Shown piece after piece: positions 1 to 8,937 of a stretch of DNA of 64,000 nucleotides. The stretch is from contig NZ_FYAU01000024.1 in NCBI RefSeq assembly GCF_900185725.1, forward strand, positions 62,001 through 126,000, given 5' to 3'. The stretch is from Stappia sp. TSB10P1A (GTDB lineage: Bacteria > Pseudomonadota > Alphaproteobacteria > Rhizobiales > Stappiaceae). The stretch's first letter is position 1. Each line of letters starts with the position of its first letter. The position numbers were made by a program, and so were the translations under genes. The notes under the pieces are model-generated. The model saw only the letters and a program-made list of their open reading frames with translations. It ran no database searches and was not told the origin of the DNA.

Positions 1-688
1 GGCCCATCGGATGGTTGGCGCCGAGCTTCATCGCCGTGTCGATCGCCTCGACCGAGCCGACGCCCTCATAGAGCGTGTAGATCGCCTCGTTGATCATCGG
101 CAGCAGGATGCGGTTGACCATGAAGGCGGGGAAATCCTCGGCAACCGCGATGGTCTTGCCGAGCTTGCGGGTGAACACCCGCGCCGCCTCGAAGGTCTCG
201 TCCTCCGTGGCGATGCCGCGCACCAGTTCCACCAGCTCCATCAGCGGCACCGGATTCATGAAATGAATGCCGATGAAGCGCTCCGGCCGGTCGGTGGTCG
301 CCGCCAGGCGGGTGATCGAGATCGACGAGGTGTTGGTGGCGAGGATCGCCTCCGGCTTCAGCAGCGGACAAAGCTGGCTGAAGATCTTGCGCTTGATCTG
401 TTCGTTCTCGACGGCCGATTCGATGACGAGGTCGACATCGCCGAGTTCGTCCATGCTCTCGGCCGGCACGATCCGCGACAGGGCCGCCGTGCGCTCGTCC
501 TCGGTCAGCTGCCCCTTGGACACCTGGCGGGCCATGTTGCCGTTGATCGAGGCCAGACCGGACTGGATCCGATCCCGGGAAATGTCGTTGAGCTGCACCT
601 CGAAGCCGGCGACGGCGCAGACATGCGCAATGCCGCTGCCCATCTGGCCCGAGCCGATCACGCCGACTTTCTTGATCTCGACCACCAT
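1..688 (-). CDS. 3-hydroxybutyryl-CoA dehydrogenase, 3' end beyond window
   Basis: Oxidises (S)-3-hydroxybutyryl-CoA to acetoacetyl-CoA with NAD(P), as in beta-oxidation or polyhydroxybutyrate turnover. The 229 visible codons start with a Rossmann NAD loop (VGVIGSGQMGSG, residues 8-19). They also contain ATNTSSISI (the serine region of the 3HCDH N-domain), GIHFMNPVPLMELVE with the catalytic-type His, and PAFMVNRILLPMINEA, which opens the C-terminal dimerisation domain. About 60 codons are missing beyond base 1. The ATG at 688 places the Rossmann strand normally. It lies 215 nt downstream of etfA on the same strand, so co-expression with the ETF is plausible, although a hairpin stands between them. 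Confidence 0.93.
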   Translation of the reverse strand, partial: MVVEIKKVGVIGSGQMGSGIAHVCAVAGFEVQLNDISRDRIQSGLASINGNMARQVSKGQLTEDERTAALSRIVPAESMDELGDVDLVIESAVENEQIKRKIFSQLCPLLKPEAILATNTSSISITRLAATTDRPERFIGIHFMNPVPLMELVELVRGIATEDETFEAARVFTRKLGKTIAVAEDFPAFMVNRILLPMINEAIYTLYEGVGSVEAIDTAMKLGANHPMG

Positions 689-842
689 CGTCCGTCCCGA
701 TTTCGTTTCGGTGCCGCCGCGCGGCGCACCCTTGGGGAAAGTGAGGGCTATTCATGGCAACTTCGCGAGCCCGCCGCAAGGACCCGGCGGCGCTTTTTCG
801 CAAGGCAGCAGCGCCATGGCGCCAACCGTCGCCGGCAACGCG

Positions 843-869
843 GAAGGGCCCGCCGAGGACGGGCCCTTC
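843..869 (-). terminator. Strong hairpin between etfA and 3-hydroxybutyryl-CoA dehydrogenase
   Basis: A perfect 10-bp inverted repeat (GAAGGGCCCG at 843-852 and its complement at 860-869) with a 7-nt loop lies 34 nt after the etfA stop. It has no U-tract on either strand, so it may be a weak terminator, an RNA-stabilising 3' structure or an attenuator of read-through into the dehydrogenase gene. Confidence 0.45.
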
Positions 870-903
870 GCAGTCGTCTCCCCCGCGCCGCGGCGCGGTG
901 CCG

Positions 904-1845
904 TCAGCCCTTGGCGGCCTCGACGGCGGCCTTGAACTGCGGCAGCACCTCGAACAGGTCCGCGACGAGACCATAGTCGGCGACCTGGAAGATCGGCGCT
1001 TCCTCGTCCTTGTTGATCGCCACGATCACCTTGCTGTCCTTCATGCCGGCAAGGTGCTGGATGGCGCCCGAGATGCCGCAGGCGATATAGAGATCCGGCG
1101 CGACGACCTTGCCGGTCTGGCCGACCTGCCAGTCGTTCGGCGCGTAGCCCGCATCGACCGCCGCGCGCGAGGCGCCGACAGCCGCGCCCAACGCGTCGGC
1201 GACCGGCAGCATCACCTCCTCGAACTTCTCCTTGGAGCCGAGCGCGCGGCCGCCGGAGATGATCACCTTGGCCGAGGTCAGCTCCGGACGGTCGGACTTC
1301 GACAGTTCCTGGCCGACGAAGGTCGACAGATCCGACTGGGTCGCCGAAATCTCCTCGATCGCGGCCGAACCGGTCTCCTCGGCGGCAGCGAAACTCGCCG
1401 TGCGCACGGTCACCACCTTCTTGGGATCGTTCGACTTGACGGTCTGGATGGCGTTGCCGGCATAGATCGGCCGCTCGAAGGTCGACCCGTCGATGACGGC
1501 GGTGACGTCGGAAAGCTGCATCACGTCGAGCAGCGCGGCGACGCGCGGCAGGATGTTCTTGCCGTTGGCGGTGGCCGGCGCGACGATCGCGTCATAGCCG
1601 CCGGCCAGCGACACGATCAGCTCCGACATCGGCTCGGCGAGCTGCTGGGCAAGCCCGTCGCCATCGGCGAGCAGCACCTTGGCGGCACCCGCGATCTTGG
1701 CGGCCTGCTCGGCGGCAGCGCGCGCGCCCTTGCCGGCGACCAGCACATGCACGTCGCCGCCCATCGCGGCGGCGGCGGTCATCGCCTTGTGGGTGGCGTC
1801 GTTCAGTGCGGTGTTGCTGTGTTCGGCAACAAGAAGGATGGTCAT
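904..1845 (-). CDS. etfA: Electron transfer flavoprotein subunit alpha
   Basis: Carries the FAD of the soluble heterodimeric ETF, which takes electrons from acyl-CoA dehydrogenases and passes them to ETF-ubiquinone oxidoreductase. The protein is 313 aa, the usual length. The C-terminal FAD domain shows the family signature around residues 234-270 ([10 protein letters not shown], then [20 protein letters not shown]), followed by [17 protein letters not shown]. The start ATG at 1845 gives the conserved N-terminus MTILLVAEH. It lies 25 nt after etfB on the same strand, so the two subunits are almost certainly one operon. Confidence 0.97.
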   Translation of the reverse strand: MTILLVAEHSNTALNDATHKAMTAAAAMGGDVHVLVAGKGARAAAEQAAKIAGAAKVLLADGDGLAQQLAEPMSELIVSLAGGYDAIVAPATANGKNILPRVAALLDVMQLSDVTAVIDGSTFERPIYAGNAIQTVKSNDPKKVVTVRTASFAAAEETGSAAIEEISATQSDLSTFVGQELSKSDRPELTSAKVIISGGRALGSKEKFEEVMLPVADALGAAVGASRAAVDAGYAPNDWQVGQTGKVVAPDLYIACGISGAIQHLAGMKDSKVIVAINKDEEAPIFQVADYGLVADLFEVLPQFKAAVEAAKG

Positions 1846-1870
1846 CGTCAGTGTCTCCCTGTCCGTCCGA

Positions 1871-2620
1871 TCACAGCACGCCGGCTTCGGTCTTCAGCTT
1901 GGCGACAAGCTCGGCGACATCGGCCACCTTGACGCCGGCCTGGCGTGCCGGCGGTTCGACGGTCTTCAGCACTTCCAGGCGCGGCGTGACGTCGACGCCG
2001 CAGTCTTCCGGAGACTTCTCGTCGATCGGCTTCTTCTTCGCCTTCATGATGTTCGGCAGCGAGGCGTAGCGCGGCTCGTTGAGGCGCAGGTCCGTCGTGA
2101 CGATGGCCGGCAGCTTCAGCTTGACGGTCTGCAGGCCGCCGTCGACCTCGCGGGTCACGTCGACCGTGCCCTCGCCGAGGTCCACCTTCGAGGCGAAGGT
2201 GCCCTGGCTCCAGCCGAGCAGCGCGGCGAGCATCTGTCCGGTCTGGTTGCAGTCGTCGTCGATCGCCTGCTTGCCGAGGATGACGAGGCCGGGCTGCTCG
2301 TCCTCGACCACCTTCTTCAGGATCTTGGCGACGGCGAGCGGTTCGGTGGTGGCGTCGGTCTTGACCAGGATGCCGCGGTCGGCGCCCATGGCGAGGCCCG
2401 TGCGCAGCGTCTCCTGCGCCTGCTGCGGGCCGACCGAGACCACGATGATCTCCGTGGCCTTGCCGGCCTCGCGCAGACGGATCGCCTCTTCGACGGCGAT
2501 CTCGTCGAACGGGTTCATCGACATCTTGACGTTGGCCAGATCGACCCCCGAGCCGTCGGCCTTCACGCGCACCTTGACGTTGTAGTCGATCACCCGCTTC
2601 ACGGGCACAAGGATTTTCAT
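1871..2620 (-). CDS. etfB: Electron transfer flavoprotein subunit beta
   Basis: Beta (FixA-type) subunit of ETF; it binds AMP and completes the flavin site of EtfA. It is 249 aa, standard for the family, with N-terminus [16 protein letters not shown] and the motifs [11 protein letters not shown] and [23 protein letters not shown], a typical EtfB C-terminal signature. The longer frame upstream is rejected because [10 protein letters not shown] is the universal EtfB start. The first gene of the etfBA unit, it has its own promoter candidate 124-152 nt upstream. Confidence 0.97.
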   Translation of the reverse strand: MKILVPVKRVIDYNVKVRVKADGSGVDLANVKMSMNPFDEIAVEEAIRLREAGKATEIIVVSVGPQQAQETLRTGLAMGADRGILVKTDATTEPLAVAKILKKVVEDEQPGLVILGKQAIDDDCNQTGQMLAALLGWSQGTFASKVDLGEGTVDVTREVDGGLQTVKLKLPAIVTTDLRLNEPRYASLPNIMKAKKKPIDEKSPEDCGVDVTPRLEVLKTVEPPARQAGVKVADVAELVAKLKTEAGVL

Positions 2621-2743
2621 TGGTTTTTCAACCTCCCGCTGACGCGACCGCAAGTTACCGCCGCCGGTCGCCTTTCGTATCCGCAACGCCTCAGGACAGC
2701 CGGAAACCGCAGCTTTCCGCAGGTTCCGTGTCGTCGGGCCGGG

Positions 2744-2772
2744 ACCGTACTGACGCGCTTGGTGGCTGTCAA
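2744..2772 (-). promoter_or_regulatory. Candidate sigma-70 promoter of etfBA
   Basis: On the minus strand TTGACA (2772-2767) is followed after exactly 17 nt by TACGGT (2749-2744). The -35 is a perfect consensus and the -10 matches three positions, including the first two bases and the last. The predicted leader to the etfB ATG at 2620 is about 120 nt. Confidence 0.5.
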
Positions 2773-2837
2773 CGCCACGTAAGGGAACCCTGCCGTCGCA
2801 GGAGCGACGCCCGCGTCCCCACCCCGCCCGAAGCCCC

Positions 2838-3536
2838 CTACACCCCCCTGTCGAACAGCGGCACGCCGCGCCGGCGCATCGGCACCACCAGCAGGGCGCC
2901 GGCGGCGGCACCGGCCACATGCGCCCACCAGGCGACAGTGTCGCCGTCCTCGGCCGGACCCAGCACCATCACCACCTGGAAGGCGATCCACGCCCCCAGC
3001 ACCCAGGCGGCCGGCAGACGCAGCGGCAGCCGGCCGAAGGCCAGCACCCAGACCCGCACTTTGGGATGCAGCACCAGATAGGCGCCGATGATGCCGGCCA
3101 CCGCGCCCGAGGCGCCGATCAGCGGCACGATCGACCCCGGCTCGATCAGGGCGTGGCCGAGCCCGGCCGCGGCCGCGCACAGCAGATAGAACAGGAGGAA
3201 GCGAAAATGCCCCATCGCGTCCTCGACATTGTCGCCGAAGACCCACAGGAACAGCATGTTGCCGCCCAGATGCATCCAGCTCCCATGCAGGAAGGCATAG
3301 GTCACCAGCGCCGCCGGCTCGGGAAACACCACGAGATCGGGCGCCAGGTCGCGCAGGTCGAACAGCACGGCCGGGATCAGCCCGTAGGACAGGCTCGAGG
3401 CCTGCATCGCCGGCTCCGACAGCCCGCCCTGCTGCACCAGCACGAAGATCGCCACATTGGCGAGGATCAGCCCCCATGTGACAAATTGTCGCCGCACATG
3501 CACGAGCGGCTTGTGATCGTAGAGCGGAATGAACAT
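2838..3536 (-). CDS. Rhomboid family intramembrane serine protease
   Basis: Predicted polytopic inner-membrane protease that cuts substrates within the membrane. The 232-aa protein has about six to seven hydrophobic segments, [10 protein letters not shown] at residues 84-93 (loop and TM2 His/Asn), the GxSG nucleophile motif GASGAVAG with Ser143, and WWAHVAG with the partner His206. Both catalytic residues are therefore present. I start at MFIPLYDH (3536), where homologues begin; the frame continues upstream but is low-complexity. Its natural substrate cannot be told from the sequence. Its neighbours are the adenosyltransferase 96 nt upstream and etfB 217 nt downstream. Confidence 0.92.
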   Translation of the reverse strand: MFIPLYDHKPLVHVRRQFVTWGLILANVAIFVLVQQGGLSEPAMQASSLSYGLIPAVLFDLRDLAPDLVVFPEPAALVTYAFLHGSWMHLGGNMLFLWVFGDNVEDAMGHFRFLLFYLLCAAAAGLGHALIEPGSIVPLIGASGAVAGIIGAYLVLHPKVRVWVLAFGRLPLRLPAAWVLGAWIAFQVVMVLGPAEDGDTVAWWAHVAGAAAGALLVVPMRRRGVPLFDRGV

Positions 3537-3632
3537 CGGCCGGCCGTCCTGTTGCGTCGTCGCAGCTTTCCGGCCTGCGCGCCCCGGCGTCAAGTGTGTC
3601 GTCAAGTGCGTCGTCAAGGGGCGGTCTTGACC

Positions 3633-4208
3633 CTAGCGGTTCTGGCCCGGCACCCACAGCACGTCGGCGGCGCCCTTGTCGTTGACCCAGCGCGCGGCGA
3701 CGAAGAAGAAATCGGAGAGCCGGTTCATGTAGACCAGCGCCGGCCGGCCGACGGTCTCGCGCGCCGCCAGTTCGGTCATCAGCCGTTCGGCCCGGCGCGA
3801 CACCGTGCGGGCGAGATGGAGCTGCGCCGCCGCCGCCGTACCGCCCGGCAGCACGAAGGAGCGCAGCGGCGACAGGTCGGCGTTGAACCGGTCGATCGCC
3901 GCCTCGATGGCTGAGACCTGCGCCTCGGTGACGCGCAGCGGCGGATAGGCCGGCGGCGTGTCGCTTTCCGGTGTGGCAAGATCGGCGCCGAGGTCGAACA
4001 GGTCGTTCTGGATCCGCGCCAGCACCGCGTCGAGTTCGGGATGGCCGCGCGCCGTCTCCAGCCGCGCCAGGCCGACCACCGCATTGGTCTCGTCGACCGT
4101 GCCATAGGCCTCGACCCTGAGGTCGTGCTTCGGCCGCCGCTCGCCGGAGGCAAGCGCCGTGGTGCCGGCGTCTCCCGTCTTGGTGTAGATCTTGTTCAGC
4201 ACCACCAT
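3633..4208 (-). CDS. ATP:cob(I)alamin adenosyltransferase, PduO/MMAB type
   Basis: Transfers the adenosyl group of ATP to cob(I)alamin to give coenzyme B12. It is 191 aa and has the family signatures KIYTKTGDAGTTALASG (residues 6-22, ATP binding) and RVEAYGTVDETNAVVG (31-46). The C-terminal VYMNRLSDFFFVAARWVN motif is also intact. The start at 4208 is the ATG before VVLNKIYTKTGD; the extension upstream in frame is not conserved in type. It follows a small HIG1-type membrane protein by 38 nt, an arrangement common in Hyphomicrobiales. A B12-dependent mutase such as methylmalonyl-CoA mutase is expected elsewhere. Confidence 0.95.
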   Translation of the reverse strand: MVVLNKIYTKTGDAGTTALASGERRPKHDLRVEAYGTVDETNAVVGLARLETARGHPELDAVLARIQNDLFDLGADLATPESDTPPAYPPLRVTEAQVSAIEAAIDRFNADLSPLRSFVLPGGTAAAAQLHLARTVSRRAERLMTELAARETVGRPALVYMNRLSDFFFVAARWVNDKGAADVLWVPGQNR

Positions 4209-4246
4209 GGCATGTCCTTCCGCGAAATTCGTTTCCCGGCCGCGCC

Positions 4247-4444
4247 CTACGGCCGCACGCCGGTGAGATAGAGCACCACCATCACCAGGACCACGGCAAG
4301 GAACTGCAGTCCGACGCGCCAGCGCATCAAGGTCTGCGAGCGCGAGGACGAGCCGCCGCGCATCATGTTCCACAAGCCCAGCAGCAGCACGACCGCCACC
4401 GCCCCGACGGCGAAGGGTATGGTCATGCGCAGGAAGTCGGCCAT
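4247..4444 (-). CDS. Small twin-transmembrane protein, HIG1 domain
   Basis: This 65-aa protein has two hydrophobic helices (about residues 8-28 and 43-62) joined by a basic loop. The loop and second helix contain RWRVGLQ, matching the R-x-R-x-x-x-Q core of the HIG1 (hypoxia-induced gene 1) domain. HIG1 proteins of mitochondria and some alphaproteobacteria associate with cytochrome oxidase. A respiratory-chain assembly role here is inference. It sits 38 nt upstream of the adenosyltransferase and 42 nt downstream of an SDR gene, and is probably co-transcribed with them. Confidence 0.85.
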   Translation of the reverse strand: MADFLRMTIPFAVGAVAVVLLLGLWNMMRGGSSSRSQTLMRWRVGLQFLAVVLVMVVLYLTGVRP

Positions 4445-4486
4445 CGGAAGTCCTTTCTCAGCAGGGGCGCGGCAGGCGCCGGCGTC

Positions 4487-5365
4487 CTATTCCTCGGATC
4501 GCGCCGCCCGCGACAGCACCCAGTCGAAGCCCCGGGTCGGCAGCAGGCGTTTCAGGCCGGCCATCACGGTCGTCGGCACGGTCACCCGGTAGCGCGGGCG
4601 CGGCCGCGGCGCCTCCACCGCATGCACCAGGCGCTTGACCACCGCCCGCGCCGGCAGCTTGAACAGCGACGGCTCGCCGGCCCGCATACGGGCAAGGCGC
4701 CGCTCGTAGATCTCCCGGTGGGGCGAGGCGGCCGCCCCCTCTTCGCCGATCACCCTTTCGAAATTCGCCATCGCGTTCTGGGTGAAGCGGGTGGCGATCG
4801 GGCCCGGCTCGATCAGCGAGACATGGATGCCGGCGCCGGCGAGTTCCAGCCGCAGCGTGTCGCTATAGCCTTCCAGCGCGAATTTCGAGGCGTTGTAGGC
4901 CCCGCGATAGGGCATGCCCATGAAGCCGAGGATCGACGAACACTGCACGATGCGCCCGTGCCCCTGCCGGCGCATATGCGGCAGCACCGCCCGCGTCAGC
5001 GTGTGCCAGCCGAGGAAGTTCGCCTCGAACAGCCCGCGCAGCGCCTCCGAGGGGATGTCCTCCAGCGCGCCGGGAATGGCATAGGCGCCGTTGTTGAACA
5101 GCGCGTCGAGCCGGCCGGAGGTGCGCTCGAACAGCTCCGCCGCACCCTCGATGAGGCTCGCCTCGTCCTGATAGTCGAGGCGGAAGCTCTCGAAGCCTTC
5201 CGCCCGCAGCCGGTCCACGTCCTCCGCCCGCCGCGCGGTGGCGAAGACGCGCCAGTCGCGGCCGCGCAGCGTATGGGCGGCGGCGGCGCCGATCCCGGAG
5301 GAGCAGCCGGTGATGAGAATGATGCGCTGCGGCCGGACATATGCGGCTGTCAGTGACCCGGCCAT
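4487..5365 (-). CDS. SDR family NAD(P)-dependent oxidoreductase
   Basis: Classical short-chain dehydrogenase/reductase of 292 aa. The cofactor loop is TGCSSGIG (19-26), the structural motif NNGA is at 91-94, the catalytic Ser is at about 143, and the YNASK motif gives Tyr157 and Lys161. An EPGPI motif follows the catalytic helix. The C-terminal region (LPARAVVKRLVHAVEAPRPRPRY) resembles SDRs acting on lipophilic alcohols or ketones, but the substrate is not identifiable. It lies 44 nt downstream of the UbiH-family gene on the same strand. Confidence 0.93.
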   Translation of the reverse strand: MAGSLTAAYVRPQRIILITGCSSGIGAAAAHTLRGRDWRVFATARRAEDVDRLRAEGFESFRLDYQDEASLIEGAAELFERTSGRLDALFNNGAYAIPGALEDIPSEALRGLFEANFLGWHTLTRAVLPHMRRQGHGRIVQCSSILGFMGMPYRGAYNASKFALEGYSDTLRLELAGAGIHVSLIEPGPIATRFTQNAMANFERVIGEEGAAASPHREIYERRLARMRAGEPSLFKLPARAVVKRLVHAVEAPRPRPRYRVTVPTTVMAGLKRLLPTRGFDWVLSRAARSEE

Positions 5366-5409
5366 GTCTCAGGTCTTCTCCCGTCCCGTCCCAGCCCGTT
5401 CCGATGCGG

Positions 5410-6639
5410 TCAGATCGCTTCGCCGACCAGCAGCCTCGGCGCCGGCCCCTCCAGCCCCGCCGCCTGTCGGATGAAGAAGCGCTTCAGCCCCGGCATGCGG
5501 TCGACAAGGCCGAGGCCGACATCGCGGGCCGCGCGCACCACATCCATATCGTTGGAAAACAGTCGGTTCAAGACGTCGGTCACCACTCCCATGCGGAACG
5601 TGTCGAAGCGCCGCCAGCGCTCGTAGCGCTCCAGCACGTCGAGCGCGCCGATATCCTCGCCGAGCCGCCGCGCCTCGACCAGCACCTCGGCGAGCGCCGC
5701 CACGTCCTTGAAGCCGAGATTGAGCCCCTGGCCGGCGATCGGATGGATGCCGTGGGCGGCATCGCCCGCCAGCGCCAGCCTGGGCCGCACGAAGTCGCGC
5801 GCCAGGGTCAGACCAAGCGGGAAGGCGTGGCGCGGCCCGGCCAGTTCCAGCTTGCCGAGGTGATGGCCGAAGCGGCGCTCCAGCTCCAGCTCGAAGGTGA
5901 AGTCGTCGCCCTTCACCAGCCGCTCGGCCTCGACGCGCCGCTCCGTCCACACCAGCGACGAGCGGTTGCCGGTCAGCGGCAGGATGGCGAAGGGGCCGGA
6001 GGGCAGGAAATGCTCCTCGGCGCGGCCGCCATGCGGCCGCTCATGGGCAACGGTGGTGACGATGCCGGACTGGTCGTACTCCCAGCGCACCGTGCCGATG
6101 CCGGCAAGCTCGCGCAGCTTCGAGCGCACGCCGTCGGCGGCGACCAGCAGTTTCGCCGTGCGAACCCCGCCCGAGGCAAGGCGGATCTCCACCTCCGACG
6201 GCCCGGTCGCGAAGCCGGCGACCGTGTCCGGTGCGATCAGCTCGACGCCGAGCGCCTCGGCCCGCTCGGCGAGCACGGCGACCATGCGCCCGTTCGGCAC
6301 CATATGGGCAAAGGGCTCGCCCGGCTCCACCTCGCCGTCGAAGGTCAGGAACACCGGCCGCACCGCATCGCGCAGCCGCGAATCGGTGACGATCATCTCC
6401 ATCATCGGCTGGGCATGCGGCACGATCTGCTCCCACACGCCGAGCCGGTCCAGCATGCGGCTCGCCGCCGCCGCGACGGCCGAGGCGCGCGGATCCTGCT
6501 CCAGCGCCGCGCGCGGGCGCATATCGACCACGGCGACGCGAAGGCCCGGATCGGCCTGCTTCAGCGCCACCGCCAGCGACAGGCCGACATAACCGCCGCC
6601 GCCGACCAGCACGTCGAGCCCGTCCGCCTGGATGCCCAT
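5410..6639 (-). CDS. UbiH/UbiF/Coq6-family FAD-dependent hydroxylase
   Basis: Flavoprotein monooxygenase family that hydroxylates the ring of ubiquinone precursors. The 409-aa protein has an N-terminal FAD loop GGGGYVG (13-19) and the UbiH signature GDAAHGIHPIAGQGLNLGFKD (from residue 292). Its length is typical. Which ring position it modifies cannot be predicted: alphaproteobacteria use UbiH, UbiF, UbiL or UbiM variants with differing specificity. It is the first gene of a likely minus-strand run continuing into the SDR, HIG1 and adenosyltransferase genes. The 128-nt gap upstream is shared with tesB, which is transcribed away from it. Confidence 0.93.
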   Translation of the reverse strand: MGIQADGLDVLVGGGGYVGLSLAVALKQADPGLRVAVVDMRPRAALEQDPRASAVAAAASRMLDRLGVWEQIVPHAQPMMEMIVTDSRLRDAVRPVFLTFDGEVEPGEPFAHMVPNGRMVAVLAERAEALGVELIAPDTVAGFATGPSEVEIRLASGGVRTAKLLVAADGVRSKLRELAGIGTVRWEYDQSGIVTTVAHERPHGGRAEEHFLPSGPFAILPLTGNRSSLVWTERRVEAERLVKGDDFTFELELERRFGHHLGKLELAGPRHAFPLGLTLARDFVRPRLALAGDAAHGIHPIAGQGLNLGFKDVAALAEVLVEARRLGEDIGALDVLERYERWRRFDTFRMGVVTDVLNRLFSNDMDVVRAARDVGLGLVDRMPGLKRFFIRQAAGLEGPAPRLLVGEAI

Positions 6640-6767
6640 CCTGTCGCTCCCGTGTTTGCACGCTCGTTACTACGCCCCGGGACGGCTGCCCCTGGGTCAG
6701 TCTTGACAATGCCGTCCGGCGCCCCGAAGGCTCACGCACCCTTTCCGTCCCTGCGAACAGGTGCCGC

Positions 6768-7643
6768 ATGCGCTCAGCCGTCGACGACCTCCTCTCGATA
6801 CTCGATCTCGAGCCGCTGGAACACAACCTCTTCCGCGGCATGAGCCCGCAGGTCGGCTGGCAGCGGGTTTTCGGCGGCCAGGTGATCGGCCAGGCGCTGG
6901 TCGCCGCCTCCCGCACCGTGCCGCAGGACCGCGCCGTCCATTCGCTGCACGGCTATTTCCTGCGCCCCGGCGATCCGGCCGTGCCGATCATCTACGAGGT
7001 CGACCGCATCCGCGACGGCGGCAGCTTCACCACCCGCCGCGTCGTCGCCATCCAGCACGGCGAGCCGATCTTCTCCATGGCCGCCTCCTTCCAGACCTTC
7101 GAAGAAGGCCTCGACCACCAGGTCGCCATGCCCGACGTGCCGATGCCGGAGGACCTGCCCGGCGAGGCGGAGCTGAAGGAACAGTTCCTCGCCCATGCGC
7201 CGGAGCCGGTGCGCCGCTACTGGGAGCGCGACCGGCCGATCGAACTGCGCCCCGTCGACATGACCCACTATTTCAGCCGCCGCAAGCTGACCCCGTCGCA
7301 GAATGTCTGGGTCCGGGCCAGCGCCGCCCTGCCCGACGATCCGCGCGTCCATTCCTGCGTGCTTGCCTATGCCTCGGACATGACGCTGCTCGACACCTCG
7401 CTCTTCGCCCATGGCACCAGCGTGTTCGACCCGCGGCTCCAGGTAGCAAGTCTCGACCACGCCATGTGGTTCCATCGCCCGTTCCGCGCCGACGAGTGGC
7501 TGCTCTATGCCGAGGACAGCCCGTCGGCCTCCGGCGGGCGCGGCTTCACCCGCGGCTCGCTCTATTCGCGCGACGGCCGGCTGGTCGCCTCCGTCGCGCA
7601 GGAAGGGCTCATCCGCGTGCGCGCCGACCGGTCGCCGGCCTGA
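6768..7643 (+). CDS. tesB: Acyl-CoA thioesterase II
   Basis: Hydrolyses acyl-CoA to free fatty acid and CoA. The 291-aa double-hotdog protein has the family landmarks GGQVIGQAL (about residue 36), VHSLHGYFLRPGD (51-63) and LAYASDMTLLDTSL, which contains the catalytic Asp. It ends with SGGRGFTRGSLYSRDGRLVASVAQEG, the typical TesB terminus. A TTGACA hexamer lies at 6703-6708 upstream but without a convincing -10. It ends tail-to-tail with the CobW gene with no spacer: the two stop codons abut in TGATCA. Confidence 0.96.
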   Translation: MRSAVDDLLSILDLEPLEHNLFRGMSPQVGWQRVFGGQVIGQALVAASRTVPQDRAVHSLHGYFLRPGDPAVPIIYEVDRIRDGGSFTTRRVVAIQHGEPIFSMAASFQTFEEGLDHQVAMPDVPMPEDLPGEAELKEQFLAHAPEPVRRYWERDRPIELRPVDMTHYFSRRKLTPSQNVWVRASAALPDDPRVHSCVLAYASDMTLLDTSLFAHGTSVFDPRLQVASLDHAMWFHRPFRADEWLLYAEDSPSASGGRGFTRGSLYSRDGRLVASVAQEGLIRVRADRSPA

Positions 7644-8891
7644 TCAGCGGAAGCTGCCGCTGAAGCCGCGGATCGCCAGCGGATTGTCGGACAGCGCCGC
7701 CGCGTCCGGCGTGTCGGTCGAAGGCGTCCCGGTGAAGGCGTCGAACAGCTTGCGCACGAAGGTCTCCGGCAGGTCGCGGGTGATGAACACCAGCCGGCTG
7801 CGATGGTCGGCGTCCGGCCAGGCCGGCAGCGTCGCCGGTGGATGGAACACGTGCTGCACCCCGTGCAGCACCACCGGCCGGTCCGGATCCTCGGCGAGCT
7901 GCACCACCCCCTTCATCCGCAGCAGCTTCGGCCCATGCGCCGAGCGCAACAGGTCGAGGAACATCTCCAGCGCCGCCGACGGGATCGGCCGGTCGGTCGA
8001 CAGGGAGAAGGCACGGATCGAATCGCCGTGGCGGTTCACGTCGTGCCCATGATCGTGGTGCCCATGATCGTGGTGCCCGTGATCGTGATGCCCGTGATCG
8101 TGATGCCCGTGATCGTGATGCCCGTGATCGTGGTGATCATGATGGTGATGCCCATGGGAATGGCCGTCGCGATAGGCTTCCTCGTTCAGCCAGCGCGCCA
8201 CATCCGCCGTCTTGGTCGCCGGATCGTAGAGCCCGGTGCCGATCAGCCGGGCCGCCGTCGCCTCGCCGCTGGCCGCCAGGATCACCGGGGCGGCCGGGTT
8301 GAGCCGGGCAATGCGCCGGCGCAGCGGGCTCGCCGGATCGAGCGCCGCCGCGCCCTCCGCAAGATCGGTCTTGGTCAGCACGATGCGGTCGGCCACCGCC
8401 ACCTGCTTCACCGCCTCCTCCTGCGCGTCGAGCGTCGCCAGCCCGTTGACCGCGTCGACCAGGGTCACCACCCCGTCGAGCTGGTAGCGCATCACCAGAT
8501 AGGGATGCTGCATCACCGTGTGCAGCACGGGAGCCGGATCGGCGAGCCCCGTCGTCTCGATCACCACCCGTGACAGCCGCTCGCTGCGGCCGTTGTCGAG
8601 CCGGCGCAGCAGATCCTCCAGCGTCGTCACCAGATCGCCGCGAATGGTGCAGCAAAGGCACCCGGAGGACAGCTCGACGATGCCCTCCTCGCCTCCTTCC
8701 ACGAACAGGTGGTCGAGGCCGACCTCGCCGAACTCGTTGATGATCACCGCCGCGTCGGCCAGCGCCGGATCCTTCAGCAGGGTGTTGAGCAGCGTCGTCT
8801 TGCCCGCGCCGAGAAAGCCGGTGATGACGGTCAGCGGAATGGGCGGCTTCGGCCCGCGCGGGCGCTTGCCGGTCTGGTCGGTCTCGGTCAC
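7644..8891 (-). CDS. CobW/COG0523-family GTP-binding metallochaperone, His-rich
   Basis: P-loop GTPase of the CobW (COG0523) family, whose members insert or traffic zinc, cobalt or other metals. From the GTG at 8891 (AAAGGA 7 nt upstream) it is 415 aa. It has GFLGAGKTT (24-32), NEFGEVG (51-57), the metal-binding GCLCC (76-80), the guanine-specificity motif TKTD (172-175), a very His-rich linker (about 243-289) and a CobW C-terminal domain. The linker holds six near-perfect GHHDH units from a 15-bp tandem repeat. It lies 46 nt after the carboxypeptidase gene. A zinc or nickel role is inferred; the nearby urease has its own UreE/UreG chaperones, so this protein is not needed to explain urease maturation. 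Confidence 0.92.
   Translation of the reverse strand: MTETDQTGKRPRGPKPPIPLTVITGFLGAGKTTLLNTLLKDPALADAAVIINEFGEVGLDHLFVEGGEEGIVELSSGCLCCTIRGDLVTTLEDLLRRLDNGRSERLSRVVIETTGLADPAPVLHTVMQHPYLVMRYQLDGVVTLVDAVNGLATLDAQEEAVKQVAVADRIVLTKTDLAEGAAALDPASPLRRRIARLNPAAPVILAASGEATAARLIGTGLYDPATKTADVARWLNEEAYRDGHSHGHHHHDHHDHGHHDHGHHDHGHHDHGHHDHGHHDHGHDVNRHGDSIRAFSLSTDRPIPSAALEMFLDLLRSAHGPKLLRMKGVVQLAEDPDRPVVLHGVQHVFHPPATLPAWPDADHRSRLVFITRDLPETFVRKLFDAFTGTPSTDTPDAAALSDNPLAIRGFSGSFR
8045..8134 (-). repeat. 15-bp coding tandem repeat (six units) in the CobW gene
   Basis: Six consecutive 15-bp units of the type GCCC(a/g)TGATCGTG(a/g)T, read on the minus strand as Gly-His-His-Asp-His. Units differ only at two silent positions. 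Because the unit is a multiple of three, gain or loss of copies keeps the frame and changes only the number of metal-binding histidines. Confidence 0.95.
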
Positions 8892-8937
8892 GTCACGGTC
8901 CTTTCGCGGACGCCGGCCGCTCGGCCGACGCACCGGT

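Noticed and set aside
8045-8134. CRISPR-like array
   Set aside because: The repeats are 15 bp, contiguous without spacers and in frame within the CobW protein as GHHDH units.
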